A model generated the notes under the pieces. The model was not told the origin of the DNA and did not search any database. It saw nothing but the letters and a program-made list of their open reading frames with translations. From VAZQ01 sp036555745 (lineage in GTDB: Bacteria; Pseudomonadota; Alphaproteobacteria; Rhizobiales; Xanthobacteraceae), in contig DATBKV010000292.1 of the NCBI GenBank assembly GCA_036555745.1, positions 1 through 51,427 on the forward strand: DNA of 51,427 bases, read 5' to 3'. This document shows positions 36,543-44,114 of the stretch, piece by piece (within the stretch, counting starts at the first letter, position 1; every line of letters begins with the position of its first letter). A program made the translations under genes and the position numbers.

Positions 36543-36635
36543 ATGGCAAGAGCTCTGAATGAACTATTGCTGCTGTCTTGCATGGCCGCATTCGTCACGG
36601 GGATCGTCGTCGCGGCCGCAAGCCTGATCATTTAG
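36543..36635 (+). CDS. 30-residue single-pass membrane microprotein
   Basis: MARALNELLLLSCMAAFVTG followed by IVVAAASLII: a short amphipathic start then one hydrophobic helix of about 20 residues. A GGGGGAA sits about 7 bases upstream of the ATG, and a strong terminator begins 24 bases after the stop, so the ORF has the layout of a short stand-alone transcription unit. I do not recognise the family. It could instead be an incidental ORF in a small RNA. Confidence 0.45.
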   Translation: MARALNELLLLSCMAAFVTGIVVAAASLII

Positions 36636-36658
36636 GCAAGCACGGGAAAGAAATGGCG

Positions 36659-36696
36659 GGGCCCGGCAGCATGGCTGCCGGGCCCTTTGCTATTTT
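36659..36696 (+). terminator. strong factor-independent terminator
   Basis: GGGCCCGGCAGC, loop ATG, GCTGCCGGGCCC (perfect 12-base stem) followed by TTTGCTATTTT. Ends the small unit on the plus strand. It may also act on the minus strand after aldehyde dehydrogenase, although the sequence there is less T-rich. Confidence 0.8.
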
Positions 36697-36746
36697 CACG
36701 ATCGAGGAAATCGCGAATCGGTGCGCTGGCACCTTCGCACGCAAGC

Positions 36747-38261
36747 TCAATGACCGCCGCTGCGGCGCTTGAGATTGACGTGAATGTTCTTCTCGCGCGT
36801 GAAGCTCAAGAGCTCCTCGATGCCCTCCTCGCGGCCGACACCGGACTGTTTGTAGCCGCCGAACGGCGCGCCAAGGAAGTGTTTCGACACTTCGTTGATC
36901 CAGACAAACCCGGCCTCGACCGCGGCCGCGACGCGGTGCGCGGTGAGGAGATCGTTGGTCCAGATCGAGCAGGTGAGCCCGTATTCGACCTGGTTGACCT
37001 GCGCCAGCATGTTGTCCTCGTCGCTCCATTTGAGGATGGAGAGCACGGGGCCGAAGATCTCCTCTTTGCCGATGCGCATGTCCATCGTCACGTCCGCGAA
37101 CACCGTTGGCTCGACATAGAATCCTTTGGCGAGATGAGGCTCGCTCGGCCGCTTGCCGCCGGCGAGCAGCCGCGCGCCGTCCTGCTTGCCGGCCTCGATG
37201 TAGCTCAGCACGCGATCGTACTGCACCTTGCTTACGATCGCGCCCATGGTGGTCGCGGGATCGGTGGGGATGCCGGGCTTGTAGCGTTTCACCGAGCTCT
37301 GCACGCGTTCGAGCACCGCATCGTAGATCTTCGCGTGCACGAAAGCGCGGCTGGTCGAGCCGCAGGACTGACCACACCAGGTGAAATTCATGCCGTCGAT
37401 CACGGCCGCGGAGACCGCGTCGAGATCGGCGTCGGGGAACGCGATCAGCGCGTTCTTGCCGCCCAATTCGAGTGTCACCGGCTTAAGCGTGTCGGCGGCG
37501 GCGCGCATCACCGCCCGCCCGGTCGGCACGCTGCCGATCAGCGCCACCTTGGCGATGTCGGGATGACTCGCCAGCACTTGCCCCACCTCCTTGCCGCCCG
37601 GCACCAGGTTCCACACCCCCGGCGGCAGAATGCCATCGATCAGTTCCGCAAGCCGCAGCGAGGACAGCGGCGCCTGTTCCGGCGGCTTGACCACGATGGT
37701 GTTGCCGGCGGCGAGCGGCGCCGCCGATTTGCCGGCCACGAACATGAAGGGGTGGTTGAACGGAATGATGCGTCCGACCACGCCATAGGGCTCGCGCACC
37801 GAGAAGTTCAGCGCGTCCGGCCCCATCGGGATCGAGGCGCCCTTCATCTCGGTGACCAGGCCGGCGTAGAAATCGAGCTGCGCCGCGCCCGCCTGGGCGT
37901 CGCGCACCATCTCGGCATAGGGGTTGCCGCAGTCGGCCGCATCGATCATGGCGAGCTCGTCGCCGTTTCTACGCAGCACCTCGGCAATCGCGCGCAACAT
38001 CTTCGCCCGCTCCAACGGCAACACGCGCCGCCACTCGCGAAACGCGGCCTTGGCGGCGGCGATGGCGGCCTCGGCGTCCGCGACCGAGCCGTCCACCACC
38101 TTGCCCAGCGATTCGCCAGTACCGGGATTGATGCTCTCGAGGTAGCGCTCCGCCTTCGGCTTCTGCCATTTGCCGGCGTAATAGGGCTCGCGATGCGACG
38201 GCAGATTGGGAGACGCGTGGGATTGCGGCTCGATCTTCGCCGCGGATGCAACTGCAACCAT
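36747..38261 (-). CDS. NAD(P)-dependent aldehyde dehydrogenase
   Basis: A 504-residue ALDH-superfamily enzyme that oxidises an aldehyde to the acid. Catalytic residues: Asn169 in IPFNHPFM, Glu265 in LELGGKN and Cys300 in TWCGQSCGSTSR, with cofactor-binding KPPEQAPLSSLRLAE. Closest in feel to betaine-aldehyde or 2-hydroxymuconic-semialdehyde dehydrogenases, but the substrate is not determined. GAGG lies 6 bases before the ATG. It follows the ABC permeases by 27 bases on the same strand and is probably the last gene of the catabolic operon. Confidence 0.95.
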   Translation of the reverse strand: MVAVASAAKIEPQSHASPNLPSHREPYYAGKWQKPKAERYLESINPGTGESLGKVVDGSVADAEAAIAAAKAAFREWRRVLPLERAKMLRAIAEVLRRNGDELAMIDAADCGNPYAEMVRDAQAGAAQLDFYAGLVTEMKGASIPMGPDALNFSVREPYGVVGRIIPFNHPFMFVAGKSAAPLAAGNTIVVKPPEQAPLSSLRLAELIDGILPPGVWNLVPGGKEVGQVLASHPDIAKVALIGSVPTGRAVMRAAADTLKPVTLELGGKNALIAFPDADLDAVSAAVIDGMNFTWCGQSCGSTSRAFVHAKIYDAVLERVQSSVKRYKPGIPTDPATTMGAIVSKVQYDRVLSYIEAGKQDGARLLAGGKRPSEPHLAKGFYVEPTVFADVTMDMRIGKEEIFGPVLSILKWSDEDNMLAQVNQVEYGLTCSIWTNDLLTAHRVAAAVEAGFVWINEVSKHFLGAPFGGYKQSGVGREEGIEELLSFTREKNIHVNLKRRSGGH

Positions 38262-38288
38262 GGGACACCTCTAGGAGATAGGGGAGGT

Positions 38289-39089
38289 TCAGAGTCGCTT
38301 GATGTCGTCAAGGCCGCCGAGACGGCCGATCAGCGTGTTGGCGCCGATCGCGATTACGAACAGGATGATCAGCAGCGCGTACATCTGCGGCATGTTGAAG
38401 ATGCTGTAGGCCTGAATCACCAGGAAACCGATGCCGCGATTGGAGAGCTTGGTCTCCGCCAGCAGGGTGCCGATCAACGCCACGCCGAGCCCGAGCCGCA
38501 CGCCGTTGATCACGGGGTGGCGCATGGCCGGCAGGTAGATCTTGGTCACCATTTGCCAGGTATTGGCGCGAAAGCTCTTGCCCACGCGGATCAGCACCGC
38601 GTCGATCTCGCGCATTCCGCCGGCGACGTTGAGCGCCACCGGGAAGAAGCACGAGATGGCGCCCATCGCCACCTTGGAGCCGGGCCCCACCCCAAACCAC
38701 ATGATCATGATCGGGAAGAAGATGATCTTGGGGCAGGGACCGAGATAATAAAGATAGGCTTCATATGCGCGCGCGAGGAACTTGCTGCCGCCGAGGAGGA
38801 TGCCGACCGCCAGCCCGCTCAGGCCGCCGATCAGCATGGCGATGGCGATCTCATAGGCGGTGGTGCCGAGGTGAAAGTAGAAGGTGGGATCGCTCAGCGT
38901 GAGGTAGAGCGCCTTGCCGATGGCGAGGAGCGAGGGCACGACGTCGCGATAGAGCAGGCCGGAGGCAGACACCGCCTCCCACACCACCACCACCGCCACG
39001 ATGATGGCGATGCGCAGCGCCGTCACCGGGCGCAGCGGCGACCGCAGCGGCCGCGCCGCCGGCAGGCTCAGTCGACCGGTCTCAGCCAT
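38289..39089 (-). CDS. ABC transporter permease (TauC/SsuC type) 1
   Basis: A 266-residue inner-membrane permease with six predicted helices. The EAA-like loop is IDAVLIRVGKSFRANTWQMV then KIYLPAMRHPVINGVRLGLG. It overlaps the second permease gene by 22 bases and shares the ATP-binding subunit. Family members transport nitrate, taurine, alkanesulfonates, hydroxymethylpyrimidine or aromatic acids, so the substrate is open. No binding-protein gene is in the operon. Confidence 0.94.
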   Translation of the reverse strand: MAETGRLSLPAARPLRSPLRPVTALRIAIIVAVVVVWEAVSASGLLYRDVVPSLLAIGKALYLTLSDPTFYFHLGTTAYEIAIAMLIGGLSGLAVGILLGGSKFLARAYEAYLYYLGPCPKIIFFPIMIMWFGVGPGSKVAMGAISCFFPVALNVAGGMREIDAVLIRVGKSFRANTWQMVTKIYLPAMRHPVINGVRLGLGVALIGTLLAETKLSNRGIGFLVIQAYSIFNMPQMYALLIILFVIAIGANTLIGRLGGLDDIKRL

Positions 39090-39838
39090 CGCTCGAGCCT
39101 TTCCATCAAGATGAACACGCAGATGCTGACCAGGATCACGAAGCAGATCGCGGCGTAGGTACCGGGGAGATCGTAGCGCTCGGCGAGCTCGTTGATAAGC
39201 TGCCCGAGCCCCCCGAAATTGATCAGAAACTCGACGCCAACGATGTTGATGAGCGCGAAGATCAGGCCCAGCCGCAGCCCGACGAAGATTGTTGGCAGCG
39301 CGGCCGGGAACAGAATCTTCCAGAACTGCTGCGAGGCCGTGAGATTGAAGCTGCGGCCGACATTGATCAGCACCCGCCGGGTGGCGACAAGACCCTCCAG
39401 CGTCTTGAGGATGACGGGGGCAAGTCCCGCGCTGAACCCCATCATCACGATGGTGAGCGCGCTTCTTCCGAAGATCACAAGATAGAGCGGATAAGCCAGC
39501 ACCAGCGGGGCCGCCGCCACTGCTGCCACCCAGGTCTCGGTGGCGAGCCGCAGCAGATGGTAGCGGTGGAGCACGACGCCGCCGGCGACGCCGAAGATGA
39601 TCACCAGGATGCTGGCCGAAAAGGCCTCGCCAGCGGTGAGCAAAAATCGCTGCAGCACGTGCTCCTCGACCACGATGCGCGGGAAAGCGGCGATAATGTC
39701 GGAGGGCATCGGCACGATGAAGCGGTTGATGATGCCAACCCGGATCAGGAGCTCGATGAACGCGATGAAGGCAACGACCGAGCCGAGCCCGAGCGCGGCT
39801 GGAGCATGCCTGTTCTTGGCCAGGACGGCGGTCGTCAT
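39068..39838 (-). CDS. ABC transporter permease (TauC/SsuC type) 2
   Basis: A 256-residue partner permease. The EAA-like loop is TRRVLINVGRSFNLTASQQFW then KILFPAALPTIFVGLRLGL. It is clearly paralogous to permease 1 but not a close copy, so the two probably form a heterodimeric channel. It overlaps the ATPase stop by four bases (ATGA) and the next gene by 22, so translation is coupled. Confidence 0.94.
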   Translation of the reverse strand: MTTAVLAKNRHAPAALGLGSVVAFIAFIELLIRVGIINRFIVPMPSDIIAAFPRIVVEEHVLQRFLLTAGEAFSASILVIIFGVAGGVVLHRYHLLRLATETWVAAVAAAPLVLAYPLYLVIFGRSALTIVMMGFSAGLAPVILKTLEGLVATRRVLINVGRSFNLTASQQFWKILFPAALPTIFVGLRLGLIFALINIVGVEFLINFGGLGQLINELAERYDLPGTYAAICFVILVSICVFILMERLERWLRPVD

Positions 39839-40707
39839 CGCTTGTCCGCCTCGCGCAGCTTGTGGCTCTCCTCGTCGAGCAGCCCGCGGCTCGCCTCTTC
39901 GCGCAGGTCGTTCCAGATCTGTGCGACGTAGCGCCCGAACGCCTCGCTCGAGACAATCTCGGAAGAGCGCGGACGCGGCAGCTCGATGTGAACGATGCGC
40001 TTCACTTTGCCGGGACGATAGGTCATCACCACAACGCGATCGGACAATTGCACCGCCTCGGTGATGTTGTGGGTGATGAGCAGCGTGGTCTGCCGGAGCT
40101 GCTGCTGGATCTGCAGGACCTTATCCCCGAGCAGGAGTCGGGTCTGCTCGTCGAGCGCGGCGAACGGCTCGTCCATCAGCAGAATCTTCGGCTGCGCCGC
40201 CAGGGTTCGGGCCATCGATACGCGCTGGCGCATGCCGCCGGACAGCTCCGAGGGATAGCGCCGCTCGAAACCTTCCAGCCCGACGAGCTTGACGAAATGG
40301 CGCGCGCGCCCGTAGCGCTCCGCCTTCGGCAGGCCGGCGATCTCGAGCGGGAACGCCACGTTGTCGATCACGTTGCGCCAGGGGAAGGTAGACTCCTCCT
40401 GGAAGATCATCCCGATCGCCGCATGCGGCCCGCGCACGCGCTCACCGGCCACCGTGACCACGCCTTCGTAGCCGTCGATGAGCCCGCCGATGACATTGAA
40501 CAGGGTCGACTTGCCGCATCCGGACGGACCGATGACCCCGACGAACTCTCCGGGCGCCACGCCGAGCGAGACGTGATCGAGCGCGGTAAGCGCGCCGTCC
40601 GGGGTCTCGAAGCGCTTGACGATGTCGTCGACCACCAGGATGGCGTCGGCCGGCGCGGCCTGCGCACCCCTATCCATGCGTCCGAACGGCGCAGTTACCG
40701 CAGCCAT
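39835..40707 (-). CDS. ABC transporter ATP-binding protein (TauB/SsuB type)
   Basis: A 290-residue ATPase. Walker A is GPSGCGKST (residues 60-68), the signature is LSGGMRQRVSMART, Walker B is ILLMDEPFAALDEQTR, the Q-loop is in FQEESTFPWRN, and the switch His is in LITHNITEA. GGGGA precedes the ATG at 40707. First gene of the transporter set in the operon order ATPase, permease 2, permease 1. Confidence 0.96.
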   Translation of the reverse strand: MAAVTAPFGRMDRGAQAAPADAILVVDDIVKRFETPDGALTALDHVSLGVAPGEFVGVIGPSGCGKSTLFNVIGGLIDGYEGVVTVAGERVRGPHAAIGMIFQEESTFPWRNVIDNVAFPLEIAGLPKAERYGRARHFVKLVGLEGFERRYPSELSGGMRQRVSMARTLAAQPKILLMDEPFAALDEQTRLLLGDKVLQIQQQLRQTTLLITHNITEAVQLSDRVVVMTYRPGKVKRIVHIELPRPRSSEIVSSEAFGRYVAQIWNDLREEASRGLLDEESHKLREADKR

Positions 40708-40826
40708 CTGGCGTTCCCCTGTGCGGCGTCCTTCTTGCGCGGCGGCGGTTGACCCACCGCTCGGGCCGACCCCCGCCTATAGCACAGCCGGCGCCGCCGG
40801 AGCAGGAAGCACCGCGGTGTCGCTGG

Positions 40827-40861
40827 CCGCGCCCGCGCGGGCGGGCGCGGTGCAATGCACC
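40827..40861. promoter_or_regulatory. hairpin and palindrome between aldolase and ABC genes
   Basis: CCGCGCCCGC, loop GCGG, GCGGGCGCGG (40827-40850) is a perfect 10-base stem; it is followed by the palindrome GGTGCA-A-TGCACC (40849-40861), and CACCGCGGTG lies at 40810-40819. All are in the 215-base gap before the ABC ATPase gene. The palindromes are operator-like; the hairpin may end the aldolase mRNA. Roles are inferred. Confidence 0.35.
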
Positions 40862-40922
40862 CAGCCCGGTCAACCGCTGGGAGAGTGGGAGCCGTGGTGC
40901 GCCTCCCAAGGAACCGTTGCGC

Positions 40923-41660
40923 TCACCCCTGCTCCGGACGGAACGGACGTCCAGCACGTCGGCACCAGTTCTCCCACGCCCGGTTGAGGGTATAGGCGCC
41001 GGTACGGGTGGCGACCTTATCCACCTCGCCGGCGGTGAGAAACTTCACGGCGCCGGGCTCGGCCGCCATGTCCATGGCCTGCTTCTGCAACCGCGCATTG
41101 GCCTCGAGATAGACCGAGATGTAGACCGCATGCCGGATGCTCCTGCCAGCGACGGTTGCGCCGTGTCCGCGCATCAGCGCGGTCGCCCCGGTGGACATGA
41201 GCTTCGCCAGGTCGCGGCCCATTTCCATGTTCTCGACCAGCAGCGCGGTGTCGCCAAAGCGATCGTGGGAATCCCACACCGGCACCTCGCGGCCGATCGA
41301 TGCGCCCATGTGGTAGATCGGCCTGATCTTTCGGCCGGTCACCCCGAACGGAATGACGCTTTCGCTGTGGTTGTGCACGACCGACATCACGTCCGGGCGC
41401 GCCTCGTACAGCGCGCCGTGGATGAAACGCTCGAGATAGGGCGCGCGGCCCTGGGCGGCGATCGGCTCGCCCTCGAGCGTGAACTCCATGATGTCGTCCT
41501 TCTCGATGCAGTCCGGCGCGCGGGCGCGCGACAGCAGATAGCGCCCCGGATCATCCGGATGGCGCATGCTGACATGGCCGAAGGAATCCACCACGCCCTC
41601 GCGCGCGAGGATACGGTTGGCGGTGACCAGTTCTTCCATCATCTCATCGAGCTTGGCCAT
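40923..41660 (-). CDS. class II aldolase/adducin-family protein
   Basis: A 245-residue zinc-dependent aldolase-type enzyme. Metal ligands are His96 and His98 in VVHNHSE and His166 in RGHGATV; the conserved Glu77 is in YLERFIHG. The family includes fuculose-phosphate aldolase and decarboxylase-like homologues, some acting in aromatic catabolism. AAGGA lies 7 bases before the ATG. It sits between the Rieske oxygenase genes and the ABC genes on the same strand. Confidence 0.92.
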   Translation of the reverse strand: MAKLDEMMEELVTANRILAREGVVDSFGHVSMRHPDDPGRYLLSRARAPDCIEKDDIMEFTLEGEPIAAQGRAPYLERFIHGALYEARPDVMSVVHNHSESVIPFGVTGRKIRPIYHMGASIGREVPVWDSHDRFGDTALLVENMEMGRDLAKLMSTGATALMRGHGATVAGRSIRHAVYISVYLEANARLQKQAMDMAAEPGAVKFLTAGEVDKVATRTGAYTLNRAWENWCRRAGRPFRPEQG

Positions 41661-41794
41661 CTGCGTTTCCTTTTCGGAAATTTGTCGGACGTTCTTGCCG
41701 CATCATGTCTGCGCCTTTCGCGCGGATTGCGGTGCGTGGCAGCGCAGGCGTGAATGGCCGGGGACCAGTCGGCCATGGCGGGAAGGGCTGATTC

Positions 41795-42295
41795 TCACAG
41801 AATGAAGCTCACGGAGCCGAGGCTGCCGAGCTCGTGCGCGTCGATCAGCACGCGCCGCTCCTTGATGAGGAAAGAATCGCCGCTGCACTTGAGGACGTAG
41901 CGATAGGCGCCGACATATTCCCGGATGCGCTCGTAACGGCGGTAGCGGTAGCAGACGAAATTGGCTGCTACTGTGACGAAGTCTCCGTCGCTGCCGATGA
42001 TGCGGACGTTCGAGATTAGCCGCCGCGTGCGCGACCGCGGAAACTCGGCATGGCAGTTGGGATCGAGGACGCGGATGATCCTTTGCCTAATGCGCTCGCG
42101 GTCGTCGGCGATGAGGAACAGGGTGTTGTGGTGATCGCCTTCCGGCTGATCGTTGGGAGGAACGTAGTAGGCCGCATCCTCGGTGAGCAGCTCCTGCCAT
42201 TCATCGAGCTTCCAATCGTCGAGCAGGGCAGCCTCGCGATAGAGGAAGTCCTCGACCTCGGCCCGCGTCACCACCTTGGGCGCTGCCACGGTCAC
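41795..42295 (-). CDS. aromatic-ring-hydroxylating dioxygenase beta subunit
   Basis: A 166-residue small subunit with an NTF2-like fold that supports the alpha subunit. Typical segments are VEDFLYREAALLDDWKLDEWQELLTED, AAYYVPPND and YRRYERIREYVGAYRYVL. The start is a GTG overlapping the alpha-subunit stop (GTGA). It lies directly after the alpha subunit. Confidence 0.93.
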   Translation of the reverse strand: MTVAAPKVVTRAEVEDFLYREAALLDDWKLDEWQELLTEDAAYYVPPNDQPEGDHHNTLFLIADDRERIRQRIIRVLDPNCHAEFPRSRTRRLISNVRIIGSDGDFVTVAANFVCYRYRRYERIREYVGAYRYVLKCSGDSFLIKERRVLIDAHELGSLGSVSFIL

Positions 42296-43572
42296 TGCGG
42301 CGCTCCCATCAGCTCGTTCCAGCGCCGCCAGAAGATGCGCAGGTGGTGTTCGTCACTGTTGAGTTGCTCGCCCTCCTTGCCCATGCCGCGCGACATTTCC
42401 GACCAGCGGTCGTCCGCCCAGTTGGCGAGCCCCTGCTGCACCAACTCGAGCGCCTCCACGTCGTCGGGCGTGGCGAAGCCGCCCGGTCCGTAGAAGGTCA
42501 GGAAGGCGTCTAGCCGGCGGGCGCGCGCGCGCTCGCCCTCCTCCACCGGACCGAGCGCCCAGGCGGTGACGTGCATCTTTCCCACCCCTTCCGGGTAGAA
42601 GGTGCGCACCGTGACCGATGAGCCGTCGTTGATCACCAAGTTGGGAAAGATCACGAGGTTGCGGTTGGTATCGGCGACGCGGCGCGCGCGCTCGGCCCCG
42701 AGGCGGGCGACCAGCTCGGACCGGATAGCGTCGATCTCCGCCTTGGCGGGCTCGCCGTAGAGCGGGATCCACTTCGCCACCGGGCGGCCACGGAAATTGA
42801 CGTTGTCGGTGGTGAAATGGCCGTTGCCGAGCTCCACGGCCTTGCCGCGGGTCGGCAGCACCAGACCTTCCTCCTTGGGAGGCTCGATCTTCACGCCCGA
42901 ATTGGCCATGAAGTTGAGCCAGGTCGAATGCGTCGACGGCAGGTGATAATCGTCGACACTATTCTCGACCATCAGCTTCCAGTTGGCGGCAACATCGTAT
43001 TCCTGCACCCCGGCGATGATCTCCATTTGTCCCGAGGGCGACTGATCGATGACGAGGTCGATGTAGTCCTTGGCACCGGCGAGATAGTCGGCGAGCGCAG
43101 CGACCTGCGGGTCGAGGCACATGAACCAGAAGCCGCGATACTCCTCAAACCGCGCCGGGCGGCGCAGCCCATGGGCGGACTTATCGAAGCCGTCGCCATA
43201 TGCATCTTCGCCCGGCACGCCCACCAGCCGCCCGTCGTTGCCGTAGGTCCAGCCATGATAGATGCACTGGAAGCGGCGGCGGTTTCCCTCGCGCTCCGTG
43301 CATACGATTGCGCCACGGTGCCGGCAGGTGTTGAACAGGCAGTGGAACTTGCCGGCCTGATCGCGGCAGAAGATCACCGGCCGGCCGGCGACCTTGCGCG
43401 AGCGGAAATCGCCGGGCCGCTTGAGCTCGGAGCAATGGCCGACATAGATCCAGCAGCGACCGAAGATCTGCGCCATCTCCTTGCGCAGCACCTCCTGCGA
43501 GACCAGCACCTCGCGATCGAGCAGGAAAATCTTCTTCTCGCGGTCGTCGACGATGTAGGAGCGCACCGACAT
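42292..43572 (-). CDS. Rieske aromatic-ring-hydroxylating oxygenase alpha subunit
   Basis: A 426-residue catalytic subunit. Rieske cluster ligands are Cys83/His85 (TCRHRG) and Cys103/His106 (CIYHGW). The mononuclear iron site is DDYHLPSTH: bridging Asp207, His210 and His215. The C-terminal domain is typical of the family. The hydroxylated substrate is unknown; the adjacent transporter, aldolase and aldehyde dehydrogenase suggest a carboxylated or sulfonated aromatic. No reductase gene is in the window, but a ferredoxin is divergently encoded. It starts the seven-gene operon. Confidence 0.96.
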   Translation of the reverse strand: MSVRSYIVDDREKKIFLLDREVLVSQEVLRKEMAQIFGRCWIYVGHCSELKRPGDFRSRKVAGRPVIFCRDQAGKFHCLFNTCRHRGAIVCTEREGNRRRFQCIYHGWTYGNDGRLVGVPGEDAYGDGFDKSAHGLRRPARFEEYRGFWFMCLDPQVAALADYLAGAKDYIDLVIDQSPSGQMEIIAGVQEYDVAANWKLMVENSVDDYHLPSTHSTWLNFMANSGVKIEPPKEEGLVLPTRGKAVELGNGHFTTDNVNFRGRPVAKWIPLYGEPAKAEIDAIRSELVARLGAERARRVADTNRNLVIFPNLVINDGSSVTVRTFYPEGVGKMHVTAWALGPVEEGERARARRLDAFLTFYGPGGFATPDDVEALELVQQGLANWADDRWSEMSRGMGKEGEQLNSDEHHLRIFWRRWNELMGAPQ

Positions 43573-43636
43573 CTGCTGTCGCCTTCTCGCACTTGGCCGG
43601 CTGCGCGCAACGGCGGCGAACCGGCGGTCCTCTCGG

Positions 43637-43679
43637 CTTGCAAGCGTGCAAGTTACAGGCAGTCGTGAAAGTCGGTCAA
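43637..43679 (-). promoter_or_regulatory. candidate promoter with overlapping operator for the catabolic operon
   Basis: On the minus strand: TTGACC (43674-43679), 18-base spacer, TAACTT (43650-43655). A perfect inverted repeat CTTGCA-N4-TGCAAG (43637-43652) overlaps the -10 edge and the expected start site, the position of a repressor operator. The divergent ferredoxin has a weaker promoter-like pair TTGAAC/TAAAGC at 43716-43743. Confidence 0.45.
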
Positions 43680-43775
43680 TTGCGCGCCAGCTGCCGACAT
43701 TGCCGCCCTTCCCTATTGAACTTTTCGAGCTGCCCGCTAAAGCAGCACGTGGCTCCTTTTGGGATCAGTAAGGCC

Positions 43776-44114
43776 ATGGCCGAAAACCCCGTTGCTGTCT
43801 GCGTCGCCGCCGACCTGCCGCCCGGCAGCGTCAGGAGCTTCGAGGTGGGGGACGAGCTCGTGGCCGTCTACAATATCGATGGCACGTTCTACGCCACCGA
43901 GGCGCGCTGCACCCATGCCACCGCCGATCTGGCCGACGGCATTCTGGAAGGCGACGTCATCGAGTGCAGCCTGCACTTCGGCGCGTTTCACGTGCCGAGC
44001 GGCAAGGCGGTGCAGGCGCCCTGCTTCACCGATCTCAAGACCTTTCACACCGAGGTACGGGACGGTCAGGTATTCGTCGACCTCTCGACCCCGGCGGCGA
44101 CCGCATCGTCGTGA
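43776..44114 (+). CDS. Rieske-type ferredoxin
   Basis: A 112-residue electron-transfer protein. The cluster ligands are Cys45/His47 (RCTHATA) and Cys64/His67 (CSLHFGAF). Delivers electrons to the terminal oxygenase in three-component systems. It is divergent from the oxygenase alpha gene across 203 bases, which likely hold shared control. Its last 49 bases overlap the 3' end of hpnN on the opposite strand. Confidence 0.94.
   Translation: MAENPVAVCVAADLPPGSVRSFEVGDELVAVYNIDGTFYATEARCTHATADLADGILEGDVIECSLHFGAFHVPSGKAVQAPCFTDLKTFHTEVRDGQVFVDLSTPAATASS

Noticed and set aside
36687..39158. 823-codon plus-strand open frame opposite aldehyde dehydrogenase and permease 1
   Set aside because: Its residues are His/Arg/Asp-rich with no recognisable motif, while the minus-strand genes have full catalytic and membrane signatures.
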